DNA from: Saprospiraceae bacterium | Lineage (GTDB): Bacteria; Bacteroidota; Bacteroidia; Chitinophagales; Saprospiraceae | DNA: 38,928 bases | NCBI GenBank assembly: GCA_016787285.1 | Contig: JAEUUV010000324.1 | Span: 1 to 38,928 of the forward strand | Direction: 5' to 3' | Shown: piece after piece, positions 23,682 to 30,721 of the stretch | Layout of the letters: the number at the start of each line of letters is the position of its first letter | Position numbering within the stretch: position 1 is the stretch's first letter | Position numbers and translations under genes: made by a program | Notes under the pieces: model-generated | Database searches by the model: none | What the model saw: only the letters and a program-made list of their open reading frames with translations | Told to the model about the DNA's origin: nothing

Positions 23682-25955
23682 TCAAACCAACTCCATCTCG
23701 ATCTGCCGCCGGGATAAATCCACCGACGTCACCCGCACCTGCACCTTATCACCCATTTTGATCACATGGCCGGAGCGGCGGCTTCTTGCCCGGAGGTTGC
23801 CTTCTTCGATGAAGTAGGTATCCGACAGGTTTCGGAACTCCACAAGGCCTTCCGCCAGCGAGCCGGGAAGTTCTACGAAAAAGCCCCGGTCAATCATGCC
23901 GCTCACATAGCCCTCGAACACTTCGCCAAGGTGGCGGCGCAGCAGTTCGGCTTGTTTGTACTTGATGCTCTCGCGTTCGGCGTCGGCGGCTTTTTTTTCC
24001 TGCGTGCTGATGTGTTTGCACTGTTCCTCCAGTTTGGACTTGTCCATACGAAAATTACGCCCGTCCAGATTGCGCTCCAGCAGCCGGTGTGCCAGCACGT
24101 CGGCATAGCGGCGGATCGGGGAGGTAAAGTGCGTGTAGTGCGAATAGCCTAACCCGTAGTGTCCGATGTTGTTGGCGGAATAAACAGCCTTGGCCATCGT
24201 CCGGATCGCAAGTGGTTCCAGCACTTTCAGGCGGTCGTCTTTTTGGGCTGCGCGCATGAGGGCGTTGTACGATTCGGCAATTTGTTTGGGCGTAGCCACT
24301 TTCATCGGATGGCCCATTTCATAGGCGAAACGCGCAAATTCGACCACTTTTTCCATGTTCGGCAGGTCGTGTACCCGGTAAATAAATGGGAATTCCCGTT
24401 GCGCCTCGCCTTTTTTGTCCATGTACAGGGCGACTTCCTTGTTGGCCAGCAGCATGAAATCTTCGATGAGCAGGTGTGCATCCTTGCGCTCTTTCACGTA
24501 TGCTTCAATAGGGCTGCCGTCCTCATCCAGCCGGAAACGCACCTCTTCGGTATCGAACCCGATGGCCCCGTTGCGTTCACGCTCTTTGCGCATGGCTTTG
24601 GCGAGGCGGTCGAGCGTTTCCACCGCCCATTCCAGTTGCGGGTAAATGGTCAGTTGGCGCAGGCCCTCTGCCGGTTGACCGTCGAGGATGGTTTGGGCTT
24701 CTTCGTAGGCGAAGCGTTTGGCGGAATGGATCACCGTTTTGCCAAACCAGCGCGACACGATTTTATTTTTGGAATCAAAAACAAACACTGCCGAAAAGGT
24801 AAGCCGGTCGGCAAATGGCACAAGAGAGCACAGGTTGTTCGAGAGTTTTTCCGGCAACATCGGGTTCACACGATCCACGAGGTACACCGAAGTGCTGCGG
24901 CGGAGCGCCTCCTGGTCGAGCGGCGTGCCGGGCTTGAGGTAGTGCGTCACGTCGGCGATGTGGACGCCGATTTCGAGATTTCCGTTTTCCAACTGTTGAA
25001 TGCTGAGCGCATCGTCGAAGTCCCGGGCGTCTTCGGGGTCAATGGTGAACGTGAGCACGTCGCGGAAGTCGCGGCGGCGCTCGATTTCCTGGGGCGAAAT
25101 GGTATCCGGAATGGCTTCGGCTTCGGCCATGGCTTCTTCAGAATGCACGAGTTCAAATCCGGCGTTGATCAGGATTTTTTTCATCTCGAAATCATTCCCG
25201 CCTGCCTCTCCCAGGGTCTGCGTCACTTTGCCGATCGGCACCCGGCCCTTGCCTTCCTGCCAGTCGGTGATTCGAACAACTACTTTTTCACCGTCACGCG
25301 CATCGGTACAAGCCTCAAGCGGCACGTAAATGTCCACCGGCATGTTCGGATTGTCGGGCAACACAAGGGCATATTTCCGGCTTTTGCGCAGGGTGCCGAT
25401 GAAAAACTCGTTGGCGCGCTTGAGCACACGAAGCACTTCGCCTTCGGGTTTGCGTTCGGGGCGGTCGCGGCGGCGGGGCTGGGGCGGAAATAAGAGCACA
25501 CTCACGGTATCGCCGTTCAATGCGCCGTTGACATACTTCGGGGCAATGTACACGTCGGTGTCCAGTGTGTCCGAAATCACGTAGGCAGCGCCGGTGCGAG
25601 TCATATCTACCCGGCCTTCGATCACTTTTTGCTGGGTTACAGCGCTGCGCCGCAGCGGAGCGTTCTTCTTTTCGGATTGTGGCGCAAGTGTCTTTTTGGG
25701 TTCGGGTTCGGGCATGGTCAGGCGCTCAAGCGCAATGCCGAATTTTCCGTCTTTGTACTCCATCACGGAACCGGCAAGCGTCAACTGGTACAGCGCATGT
25801 TCGACGGAATCCCGATTGTTTTCAATCTGAAGGATGCCCGCCAGTTGCATCGGGGCGTATTGCTTTTTGGGTTGGGTAAGTAGATACTTGAGGAGTTCGA
25901 TTTGCAGGTTTTTGGCGGTCAACTTTTTGCCGCCCTTCTTTTTCTTTTTGGTCAT
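23682..25955 (-). CDS. rnr: Ribonuclease R (RNB-family 3'-5' exoribonuclease)
   Basis: This 757-aa exoribonuclease degrades structured RNA processively and acts in rRNA quality control and mRNA turnover. It begins with a Lys-rich stretch (TKKKKKGGKK) and a winged-helix-like segment (about 15-80; QIELLKYLLTQPKKQYAPMQ). Two cold-shock OB regions follow at about 112-250 (VEGRVDMTRTGAAYVI-type and FFIGTLRKSRKYALVLPDNP). The RNB catalytic core starts near 290 with TIDPEDARDFDDALS, whose Asp cluster (306-315) binds the two metal ions. A C-terminal S1 domain at about 675-757 (GEVFEGYVSGMIDRGFFVEL, GDKVQVRVTSVDLSRRQIEMEL) completes the layout. The ATG at 25955 is the natural start. It converges with the acyltransferase gene and is divergent from the LolA-like gene. 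Confidence 0.95.
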   Translation of the reverse strand: MTKKKKKGGKKLTAKNLQIELLKYLLTQPKKQYAPMQLAGILQIENNRDSVEHALYQLTLAGSVMEYKDGKFGIALERLTMPEPEPKKTLAPQSEKKNAPLRRSAVTQQKVIEGRVDMTRTGAAYVISDTLDTDVYIAPKYVNGALNGDTVSVLLFPPQPRRRDRPERKPEGEVLRVLKRANEFFIGTLRKSRKYALVLPDNPNMPVDIYVPLEACTDARDGEKVVVRITDWQEGKGRVPIGKVTQTLGEAGGNDFEMKKILINAGFELVHSEEAMAEAEAIPDTISPQEIERRRDFRDVLTFTIDPEDARDFDDALSIQQLENGNLEIGVHIADVTHYLKPGTPLDQEALRRSTSVYLVDRVNPMLPEKLSNNLCSLVPFADRLTFSAVFVFDSKNKIVSRWFGKTVIHSAKRFAYEEAQTILDGQPAEGLRQLTIYPQLEWAVETLDRLAKAMRKERERNGAIGFDTEEVRFRLDEDGSPIEAYVKERKDAHLLIEDFMLLANKEVALYMDKKGEAQREFPFIYRVHDLPNMEKVVEFARFAYEMGHPMKVATPKQIAESYNALMRAAQKDDRLKVLEPLAIRTMAKAVYSANNIGHYGLGYSHYTHFTSPIRRYADVLAHRLLERNLDGRNFRMDKSKLEEQCKHISTQEKKAADAERESIKYKQAELLRRHLGEVFEGYVSGMIDRGFFVELPGSLAEGLVEFRNLSDTYFIEEGNLRARSRRSGHVIKMGDKVQVRVTSVDLSRRQIEMELV

Positions 25956-26028
25956 ACATTAAAAAAATTGGCTCCTGTGCGGAGCGGGGTAAGGTGTTGG
26001 TTTGTTTTGCAATGCCGATAAAACGCGG

Positions 26029-26053
26029 CGCCCGGGTAAAAAGTTGCCGGGCG
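26029..26053. repeat. Short inverted repeat directly upstream of the lolA-like promoter box
   Basis: CGCCCGG (26029-26035) pairs with CCGGGCG (26047-26053) across 11 bases. It occupies the space between the -33 and -7 positions of the promoter at 26054-26061 and may be an operator; a chance hairpin in GC-rich DNA is also possible. Confidence 0.35.
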
Positions 26054-26061
26054 TACATTTG
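26054..26061 (+). promoter_or_regulatory. TAnnTTTG promoter -7 box for the LolA-like gene
   Basis: TACATTTG matches the Bacteroidota -7 consensus and lies 74 bases before the ATG at 26136. No clear -33 box. Confidence 0.55.
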
Positions 26062-26135
26062 CGAATCCTTAACCAGGGCAGGACAACCTGAAGACCTGTT
26101 CTGCCGTTTGTGGCCATAACAAAGCATTCAGAAAC

Positions 26136-26819
26136 ATGCGATTTATGAAAAACCTGCTGTTTTTTTTCGTTTCGATAGCCGTTTCCCTCGGGGCAAATGC
26201 CCAAACCACTGCCGCACCCGAAAAGCCCGATCCCGAGGCTAAAAAAGTGCTCGACCGCGTGCGCAAAAAATACGAAGGCTACAAAACGCTCGAAGCCGCG
26301 TTTTCCATCACCAGCGAAGTACCCGGGCAAGCAAAAGACGTGCAGAAGGGAACCGTAGCCCAGGCCGGCGACAAAAAATTTCGGCTCGACATGGACCAGC
26401 AAATCATCGCCAGCGACGGCAAAACCACCTGGGTGTACCTCAAGGGCAACAAGGAAATCCAGATCACCGACACCGACCCCAACGGCGAAAGCGGGTTTCT
26501 GACCCCGCGCGATCTGTTGAAACGCTACCAAAAAGGTGATTTTCTGTACGCCATTACCGACAAGGTATCGGAAAAAAACCGCGTGCTGACCCAGATCGAG
26601 TTCAAGCCGACCGACAAAAAATCGGAGTACTCAAAACTCCGTATCAGCGTGGATGAAAAAACCTCGGCTATCGAAAGCATTCGCGCATTCGCCAAGGACG
26701 GCTCCCGGTACCATTTTGAAATTACCCGCCTGACGCCGGGCAAAAAATTCCCGGACACGCACTTCCAGTTGGACGCCAAAAACTACCCCGGCGTGCATGT
26801 GGAAGATTTGCGGATGTGA
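26136..26819 (+). CDS. LolA-like outer-membrane lipoprotein carrier protein
   Basis: This 227-aa periplasmic protein has a signal peptide (MRFMKNLLFFFVSIAVSLGANAQ) and the LolA fold signatures. These are a helix with VLDRVRKKYEGYKTLEAAFSI, the KGTVAQAGDKKFRLDM strand pair, KTTWVYLKGNKEIQITD, and a C-terminal SYHF/RYHFEITRLTPGKKFPDTHFQL. LolA carries lipoproteins from the inner to the outer membrane. Bacteroidota often have several LolA-like proteins, so I do not assign the symbol firmly. Two starts are possible, 26136 and 26145, nine bases apart; both keep the signal peptide. Its stop is one base from the stop of convergent gldC. Confidence 0.85.
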   Translation: MRFMKNLLFFFVSIAVSLGANAQTTAAPEKPDPEAKKVLDRVRKKYEGYKTLEAAFSITSEVPGQAKDVQKGTVAQAGDKKFRLDMDQQIIASDGKTTWVYLKGNKEIQITDTDPNGESGFLTPRDLLKRYQKGDFLYAITDKVSEKNRVLTQIEFKPTDKKSEYSKLRISVDEKTSAIESIRAFAKDGSRYHFEITRLTPGKKFPDTHFQLDAKNYPGVHVEDLRM

Positions 26820-26820
26820 T

Positions 26821-27174
26821 CTACTTCGGGATGATCTCCGTTTTTTCCCCGAAGTAGTGCGCGAATTTGGCCAGTTCTTCAGCCATATCCTTGTTCTGCG
26901 TGGCACGCAGGTAGGTCTGGCTCAGCGAACGCAGAATCTGGTACATAAAACGATCCATTTCCTGCACCTGCATTTCCTTGGTCCAAAGGTCAATGCGTAG
27001 CGTGTCGCGGTGCTCCTTGTCGAACAGCGCCACAGCCATGGCCTTGCATTCGTCCATCTTGCCGCCCTGGTGCATATCGGTGGCCGACCACTCGATGCGG
27101 GTGGGCACCCGTTCCTTGTCTAGGCTCACGCGGATCGTGATGTCGCTTGTTTTTTCGATTTCGTTCGATTCCAT
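26821..27174 (-). CDS. gldC: Gliding motility protein GldC
   Basis: This 117-aa cytoplasmic protein matches GldC in length and in the conserved tracts: ITIRVSLDKERVPTRIEWSATD near the N-terminus, ECKAMAVALFDKEHRDTLRIDLWTKEMQVQEMD in the middle, and MAEELAKFAHYFGEKTEI at the C-terminus. GldC supports gliding in flavobacteria, where its loss partly impairs motility; its molecular role is unclear. The ATG at 27174 fits the family start better than the frame 12 codons upstream, which crosses the promoter leader. A TACTTTTG box lies at 27208-27215. The last codons hold an inverted repeat (CTACTTCGGG 26821-26830 / 26848-26857) that may serve as a stem for the convergent lolA-like transcript. Confidence 0.92.
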   Translation of the reverse strand: MESNEIEKTSDITIRVSLDKERVPTRIEWSATDMHQGGKMDECKAMAVALFDKEHRDTLRIDLWTKEMQVQEMDRFMYQILRSLSQTYLRATQNKDMAEELAKFAHYFGEKTEIIPK

Positions 27175-27207
27175 AGTTGTTGAAATTCTGTGTCCGACTT
27201 TGGGCAG

Positions 27208-27215
27208 CAAAAGTA
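27208..27215 (-). promoter_or_regulatory. TAnnTTTG promoter -7 box for gldC
   Basis: Minus-strand 27215-27208 reads TACTTTTG, 33 bases before the gldC ATG. It lies just behind the trxA terminator, so gldC is likely transcribed separately. Confidence 0.6.
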
Positions 27216-27232
27216 GGGTGTCGCCCGGGAAG

Positions 27233-27267
27233 AAAAAACGGCGTTCGGCAGGAAGCCAAACGCCGTT
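27233..27267 (-). terminator. Rho-independent terminator of trxA
   Basis: AACGGCGTT (27237-27245) pairs with AACGCCGTT (27259-27267). On the minus strand the stem is followed by a T-run (complement of A6 at 27233-27238). It starts 23 bases after the trxA stop. Confidence 0.75.
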
Positions 27268-27289
27268 CTGAAATTATGCACAGAGGCTC

Positions 27290-27610
27290 TTAGTTGAGCA
27301 GGGCTTCAATTTTGCTCTGAAGAGCCTGCTTGGTTTGCATCCCGACTATTTTTTCTTTCAACTCGCCGTTTTTGAACAGGAGGAAGGTCGGAATACCGCG
27401 CACGTTGTACTCGGTAGGCACCTCCGGATTGTCGTCTACGTTGAGTTTGCCGATTACCGCGCGGCCGTTGTATTCGGCGGAAAGGTCATCTACGATGGGG
27501 GTCATCATGCGGCAGGGGCCACACCATTCCGCCCACAGATCAATCAGGGTCACTTTGTCGCTTTGGAGCACTTCCTGCTTGAAGTTAGCATCCGTAAATT
27601 CGTAAGCCAT
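27290..27610 (-). CDS. trxA: Thioredoxin
   Basis: This 106-aa protein is a standard thioredoxin: EFTDANFKQEVLQSDKVTLI, the active site WAEWCGPCRMM with Cys30 and Cys33, the conserved KLNVDDNPE, and the cis-Pro loop GIPTFLLFKNGE. It has no signal peptide, so it acts in the cytoplasm as a disulfide reductant for reductases and other targets. Length and all key residues are normal. It has its own promoter (27694-27701) and terminator (27233-27267), so it is probably monocistronic. Confidence 0.95.
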   Translation of the reverse strand: MAYEFTDANFKQEVLQSDKVTLIDLWAEWCGPCRMMTPIVDDLSAEYNGRAVIGKLNVDDNPEVPTEYNVRGIPTFLLFKNGELKEKIVGMQTKQALQSKIEALLN

Positions 27611-27693
27611 CGCTGCTAAAATAATTTAAGAAGGAATGAAGAATCAGGTTTTTTACAAGTGGCAGATGAAACAGCCTGCCGTAAATTTGGTTG

Positions 27694-27701
27694 CAAAGTT
27701 A
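27694..27701 (-). promoter_or_regulatory. TAnnTTTG promoter -7 box for trxA
   Basis: Minus-strand 27701-27694 reads TAACTTTG, 83 bases before the trxA ATG, giving a leader of roughly 75 bases. No exact -33 box. Confidence 0.5.
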
Positions 27702-27756
27702 AGGCGCTTTGTTTCGCCGTGCCTGCCGGGGTGGTAAAAATGTCCGGATGAAAACA

Positions 27757-28389
27757 TCAGGAAAACAGGCTACTCAACCAGCCGGTCAATTCGTCGAAGA
27801 ACGCCAACAACAGCAGGGGTTTGAACACGATCGGAAAGATAAAGCCGAACACCGCCCCGTAAAAATGCGCTACGTGGTCAATACCGTCGCCACCGCGGTC
27901 GGCCTCGCGGGACGAGTACCACAAGTAAAAAATCCCGTAGATGAATCCCGGGATGTCTATTGGGATAAACATAAAATTTAAATCCATAGTCGGCTGCAAC
28001 AGAATAGCGGCAAACAACACCGCCGATACGGCCCCGGAGGCCCCGATACTGGCAAAACTTTGCACGTCCCGGTACCGGTAGTACGTGGCCAGCGATGCCG
28101 CCACGATGGCCAGCAGGTAAAAAAACAGGTAAAAAAACGCCCCTACTCCCGGGAACAACACGCCAAACCACTCCTCCACCACCCCGCCGAAAATGTACAG
28201 GGTGAACATATTGAACAGCAGGTGCATGTAGTCGCCGTGCAAAAAACCGCCGGTTAGCCAGCGGTAGTACTCGCCGCTGCGGGCTTCGGCGTAGGGCCAG
28301 TGTTTGCATTTGTAAAACAGGTCGGAATTGCTGAATGCCGCGAGCGAAAACAGCACGGTGAAGCCGATAATCAGAAAGGTTATGGTCAT
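27757..28389 (-). CDS. Rhomboid-family intramembrane serine protease
   Basis: This 210-aa membrane protein has about six hydrophobic segments. Catalytic Ser118 lies in IGASGAVSA and catalytic His175 in DHVAHFYGAVFGF. The upstream helix HLLFNMFTLYIFGG carries H56 and N60, matching the oxyanion-hole region. Rhomboids cut transmembrane helices of other membrane proteins; the substrate here is unknown. It is the last gene of an operon: its ATG at 28389 overlaps the TAA stop of rlmH by one base (TAATG), so it is likely translated by coupling. The loop between the Ser and His helices is rather charged (SSREADRGGDG). Confidence 0.9.
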   Translation of the reverse strand: MTITFLIIGFTVLFSLAAFSNSDLFYKCKHWPYAEARSGEYYRWLTGGFLHGDYMHLLFNMFTLYIFGGVVEEWFGVLFPGVGAFFYLFFYLLAIVAASLATYYRYRDVQSFASIGASGAVSAVLFAAILLQPTMDLNFMFIPIDIPGFIYGIFYLWYSSREADRGGDGIDHVAHFYGAVFGFIFPIVFKPLLLLAFFDELTGWLSSLFS

Positions 28390-28859
28390 TATTCGTTGTG
28401 GTATGGTTCGTTACGCAGGATCGTCATGGCGCGGTACAGTTGCTCCAGAAAAAACAGCCGCACCATTTGGTGCGAAAAGGTAAGGCGGCTCAAAGAAATC
28501 TGCGCGTTGGCCCGGGCGTAAATCTCCGGCGAAAACCCGAATGCCCCGCCGATGAGAAACACCAACCGCCTACCGGGTGCGCTCAGGCGCTGCTCCAGCC
28601 AGCGCGCCAGTTCGACGGAACTGTACTGGTGGCCGCGCTCGTCAAGGAGCACGAGGTAGTCATCCGACCCAAGTTTAGCCAGCACCATTTTCCCTTCTTC
28701 CTGCTTCAGCAAATTCCCGTCGGTAGATTTCACCCGGGCATTCGGCAGCAGCACCCAGGTGAACGGCAGGTAGTTTTTCAGCCGTTTTTCAAAAATGCCG
28801 ATTCCGGTGTCGAGATATGGCTCCGAGGTTTTGCCGATGGCCCAAACTTCAACTTTCAT
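28389..28859 (-). CDS. rlmH: 23S rRNA (pseudouridine1915-N3)-methyltransferase RlmH
   Basis: This 156-aa SPOUT-class methyltransferase methylates pseudouridine 1915 in helix 69 of 23S rRNA on assembled 70S ribosomes. The conserved parts are LLDERG (71-76), the SAM-binding FLIGGAFGFSPE (101-112), the TFSHQMVRLFFLEQLYRA tract (127-144) and the C-terminal PYH (152-154). Length is normal. It lies between the SWIM-domain gene (11 bases upstream) and the rhomboid gene (1-base overlap), all on the minus strand, so it belongs to a three-gene operon. Confidence 0.95.
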   Translation of the reverse strand: MKVEVWAIGKTSEPYLDTGIGIFEKRLKNYLPFTWVLLPNARVKSTDGNLLKQEEGKMVLAKLGSDDYLVLLDERGHQYSSVELARWLEQRLSAPGRRLVFLIGGAFGFSPEIYARANAQISLSRLTFSHQMVRLFFLEQLYRAMTILRNEPYHNE

Positions 28860-28870
28860 GTGCGATGCAT

Positions 28871-30586
28871 TTACACTTCGCCCGGCACGGGCAAAGCGGG
28901 AATTCTTTTGGGTTTGGGGAAAATTTCAGCCAGTTCGGCAGGCAGAGTTGTTCTGTCCGGGAAACGCCCAACCAAGCCGGAAACAATCGTTTTGGCCAAT
29001 TCGGCCTGACCCTTGTACACCAAACCGATGAGTTGTTCACGCACATACCCGGAAGCCTGTTTTCCGAAGTGATCGGCCAGATACGTAGCCAGGCTGTCGA
29101 GGTACATATCCCGCACAAAACCGGCGTGCGCAGGCCCGAACAGGTGTTCGTACTGCCGAAGCAAATTGAGGTCGCCGTGTTTTTTCAACAATCCGGTCAA
29201 CGCATCGAAATCACCTTCAGCTGCCAGTACCTGTGCGATTTTGGCTTCATCACCCGCCTTTTGCAACTCTTCCAGCAACCTTGCTACCTCTCCAGGCCAT
29301 TCCGGCCCTGCCACTATTTTCAGGCGCTGAAGCACCGACTCCAGCCCGTGTTGCCTGTACCGCTGCCGCAAATAAGCCGTGTGCCGGGGCCGGTCGCCGG
29401 CTTTTTCGGCGGCCAGAAGCAGCATATCCTCCAGTTCGCGGCGTTGTCCCGGCCCGAACAAGTTATTTTCCAAAAAATATTCCCCGGCGATGAGGGCGGC
29501 TTCCCAGTAATGGAGCCGGTGCAAGGTGGCTATGGCGTCTTTGATCTGCGCCGGCCAGGCTACGTATTCCCGCAGCACCCGCAATGCAGCCTCGGGCAAT
29601 TTGCGCTGCGCGAGGCCGGCAAGAAAAAGGTGCAACACTACCGGAGGTGCGGGTGTGGCAGCCTGGTCAAACACCGTTTGTACATCGCCGAAAAAAGTAC
29701 TGTCGGAGGCTTCGGAGGCTAAAAACGGCACAATAAGTTCTTCGGCCCAAGGTGCCCCCGGTTCCGGCAGGAGCAGGTAGTCGAGCAGAAATTTCCGGCG
29801 ATTTTCACGAAGTTCGGGCGACAGGTATTCGGCAGACAAATCAAGGAGGCGCTTCAACACCCCTCGAATATGGCGCAGCAATCGTTCCCGGGATGCCCCG
29901 GTGGATTTAGGCACCACTTGCCTTGTCCGCTGCAATACCGCCGCTGCGATTTGAAATACGCGGTTTGCGTGAGCCGACTCCGCAGCGGCGGTGATTTGCA
30001 AGTCAAGATCGTCCAGTGTTTTCAAAAGTCGCCGCATTTCCGGAGCAAGGAGCCAGCGAGTACCCAAATGACGAGGCAGGGCCGCATCCAGCACAAGCAG
30101 GAACGGATTTTCGGCTTCCGGCAAATTTCCGGCAAAGTGTGTTTTCAGCGCGAGGGCAAAATCGCGGTTGTAGCGCGCGTAATTGCGGACAAAATCCGCC
30201 AGATCGCCCGGGGAAACAGAATCCAGAAGATTTTGAACGGTCAGACGTCCGGCCTTCTCGCGTTGTTCGGCTTCCGCTTTGGCTTGCCGGTCTTTGGCTT
30301 TTTGTTCCAGAAATTGCCGCACTTTGAACAGAGCCGCCGCAATGTGCGTGCACATCATACGCCGGCCCGGCGGCCAGCATTCGCACGTGAATGCTTTGAT
30401 TTGCCGGGGCGTGATGATCGTTTCAGTTTCATATTCAAACTCGCCGTCGGCAACCCGGGCTACCCAGAAGTTTTTTTCCACCTCCTGTAAATTCCGCACC
30501 GCTCCGGCCTGAATGAGGTCCTGAGCCGAATTCCAGGTATTGGGACCAAGCTGGAATTCAAAATCCTTGAGCCAGAGTTTTTGCAC
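28871..30586 (-). CDS. SWIM zinc-finger protein with helical repeat body
   Basis: This 571-aa protein has a SWIM finger near the N-terminus (CEC...CTH: Cys68, Cys70, Cys79, His81), which binds Zn and often contacts DNA, RNA or protein. After it comes a Lys/Glu/Ala-rich coiled stretch (EQKAKDRQAKAEAEQREK, about 93-112), then a long alpha-helical region of HEAT/TPR style to the C-terminus. SWIM proteins are frequently paired with SNF2-type helicases; none is present here. I start at the GTG at 30586 (VQKLWLKDFEF, start of conserved-looking sequence). A TTG at 30667 would add 27 residues and run nearly into the upstream terminator. It opens an operon with rlmH and the rhomboid protease. Function unknown. 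Confidence 0.8.
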   Translation of the reverse strand: MQKLWLKDFEFQLGPNTWNSAQDLIQAGAVRNLQEVEKNFWVARVADGEFEYETETIITPRQIKAFTCECWPPGRRMMCTHIAAALFKVRQFLEQKAKDRQAKAEAEQREKAGRLTVQNLLDSVSPGDLADFVRNYARYNRDFALALKTHFAGNLPEAENPFLLVLDAALPRHLGTRWLLAPEMRRLLKTLDDLDLQITAAAESAHANRVFQIAAAVLQRTRQVVPKSTGASRERLLRHIRGVLKRLLDLSAEYLSPELRENRRKFLLDYLLLPEPGAPWAEELIVPFLASEASDSTFFGDVQTVFDQAATPAPPVVLHLFLAGLAQRKLPEAALRVLREYVAWPAQIKDAIATLHRLHYWEAALIAGEYFLENNLFGPGQRRELEDMLLLAAEKAGDRPRHTAYLRQRYRQHGLESVLQRLKIVAGPEWPGEVARLLEELQKAGDEAKIAQVLAAEGDFDALTGLLKKHGDLNLLRQYEHLFGPAHAGFVRDMYLDSLATYLADHFGKQASGYVREQLIGLVYKGQAELAKTIVSGLVGRFPDRTTLPAELAEIFPKPKRIPALPVPGEV

Positions 30587-30670
30587 GGTATTACGGTTTT
30601 GTTTTTTGATTCGGCGGTCTGAAAAATTCAGCAAAACTACGGCTAACGGATTGGTTTTGGCAAACAAAAA

Positions 30671-30700
30671 GGCCCCTGCCGGACAAATCCGGCAGAGGCC
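30671..30700 (-). terminator. Rho-independent terminator of the giant adhesin gene
   Basis: GGCCCCTGCCGGA (30671-30683) pairs with TCCGGCAGAGGCC (30688-30700) with one mismatch and a four-base loop. On the minus strand it is followed by T5 (complement of 30666-30670). It lies 21 bases after the adhesin stop and before the SWIM gene. Confidence 0.85.
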
Positions 30701-30721
30701 TCATAAAATTCCGTGTTTAGA

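Noticed and set aside
24159-25493. Long plus-strand open frame (444 codons) opposite rnr
   Set aside because: It is antisense to a well-conserved RNase R gene, His/Phe-rich, with no family features; an effect of codon bias.
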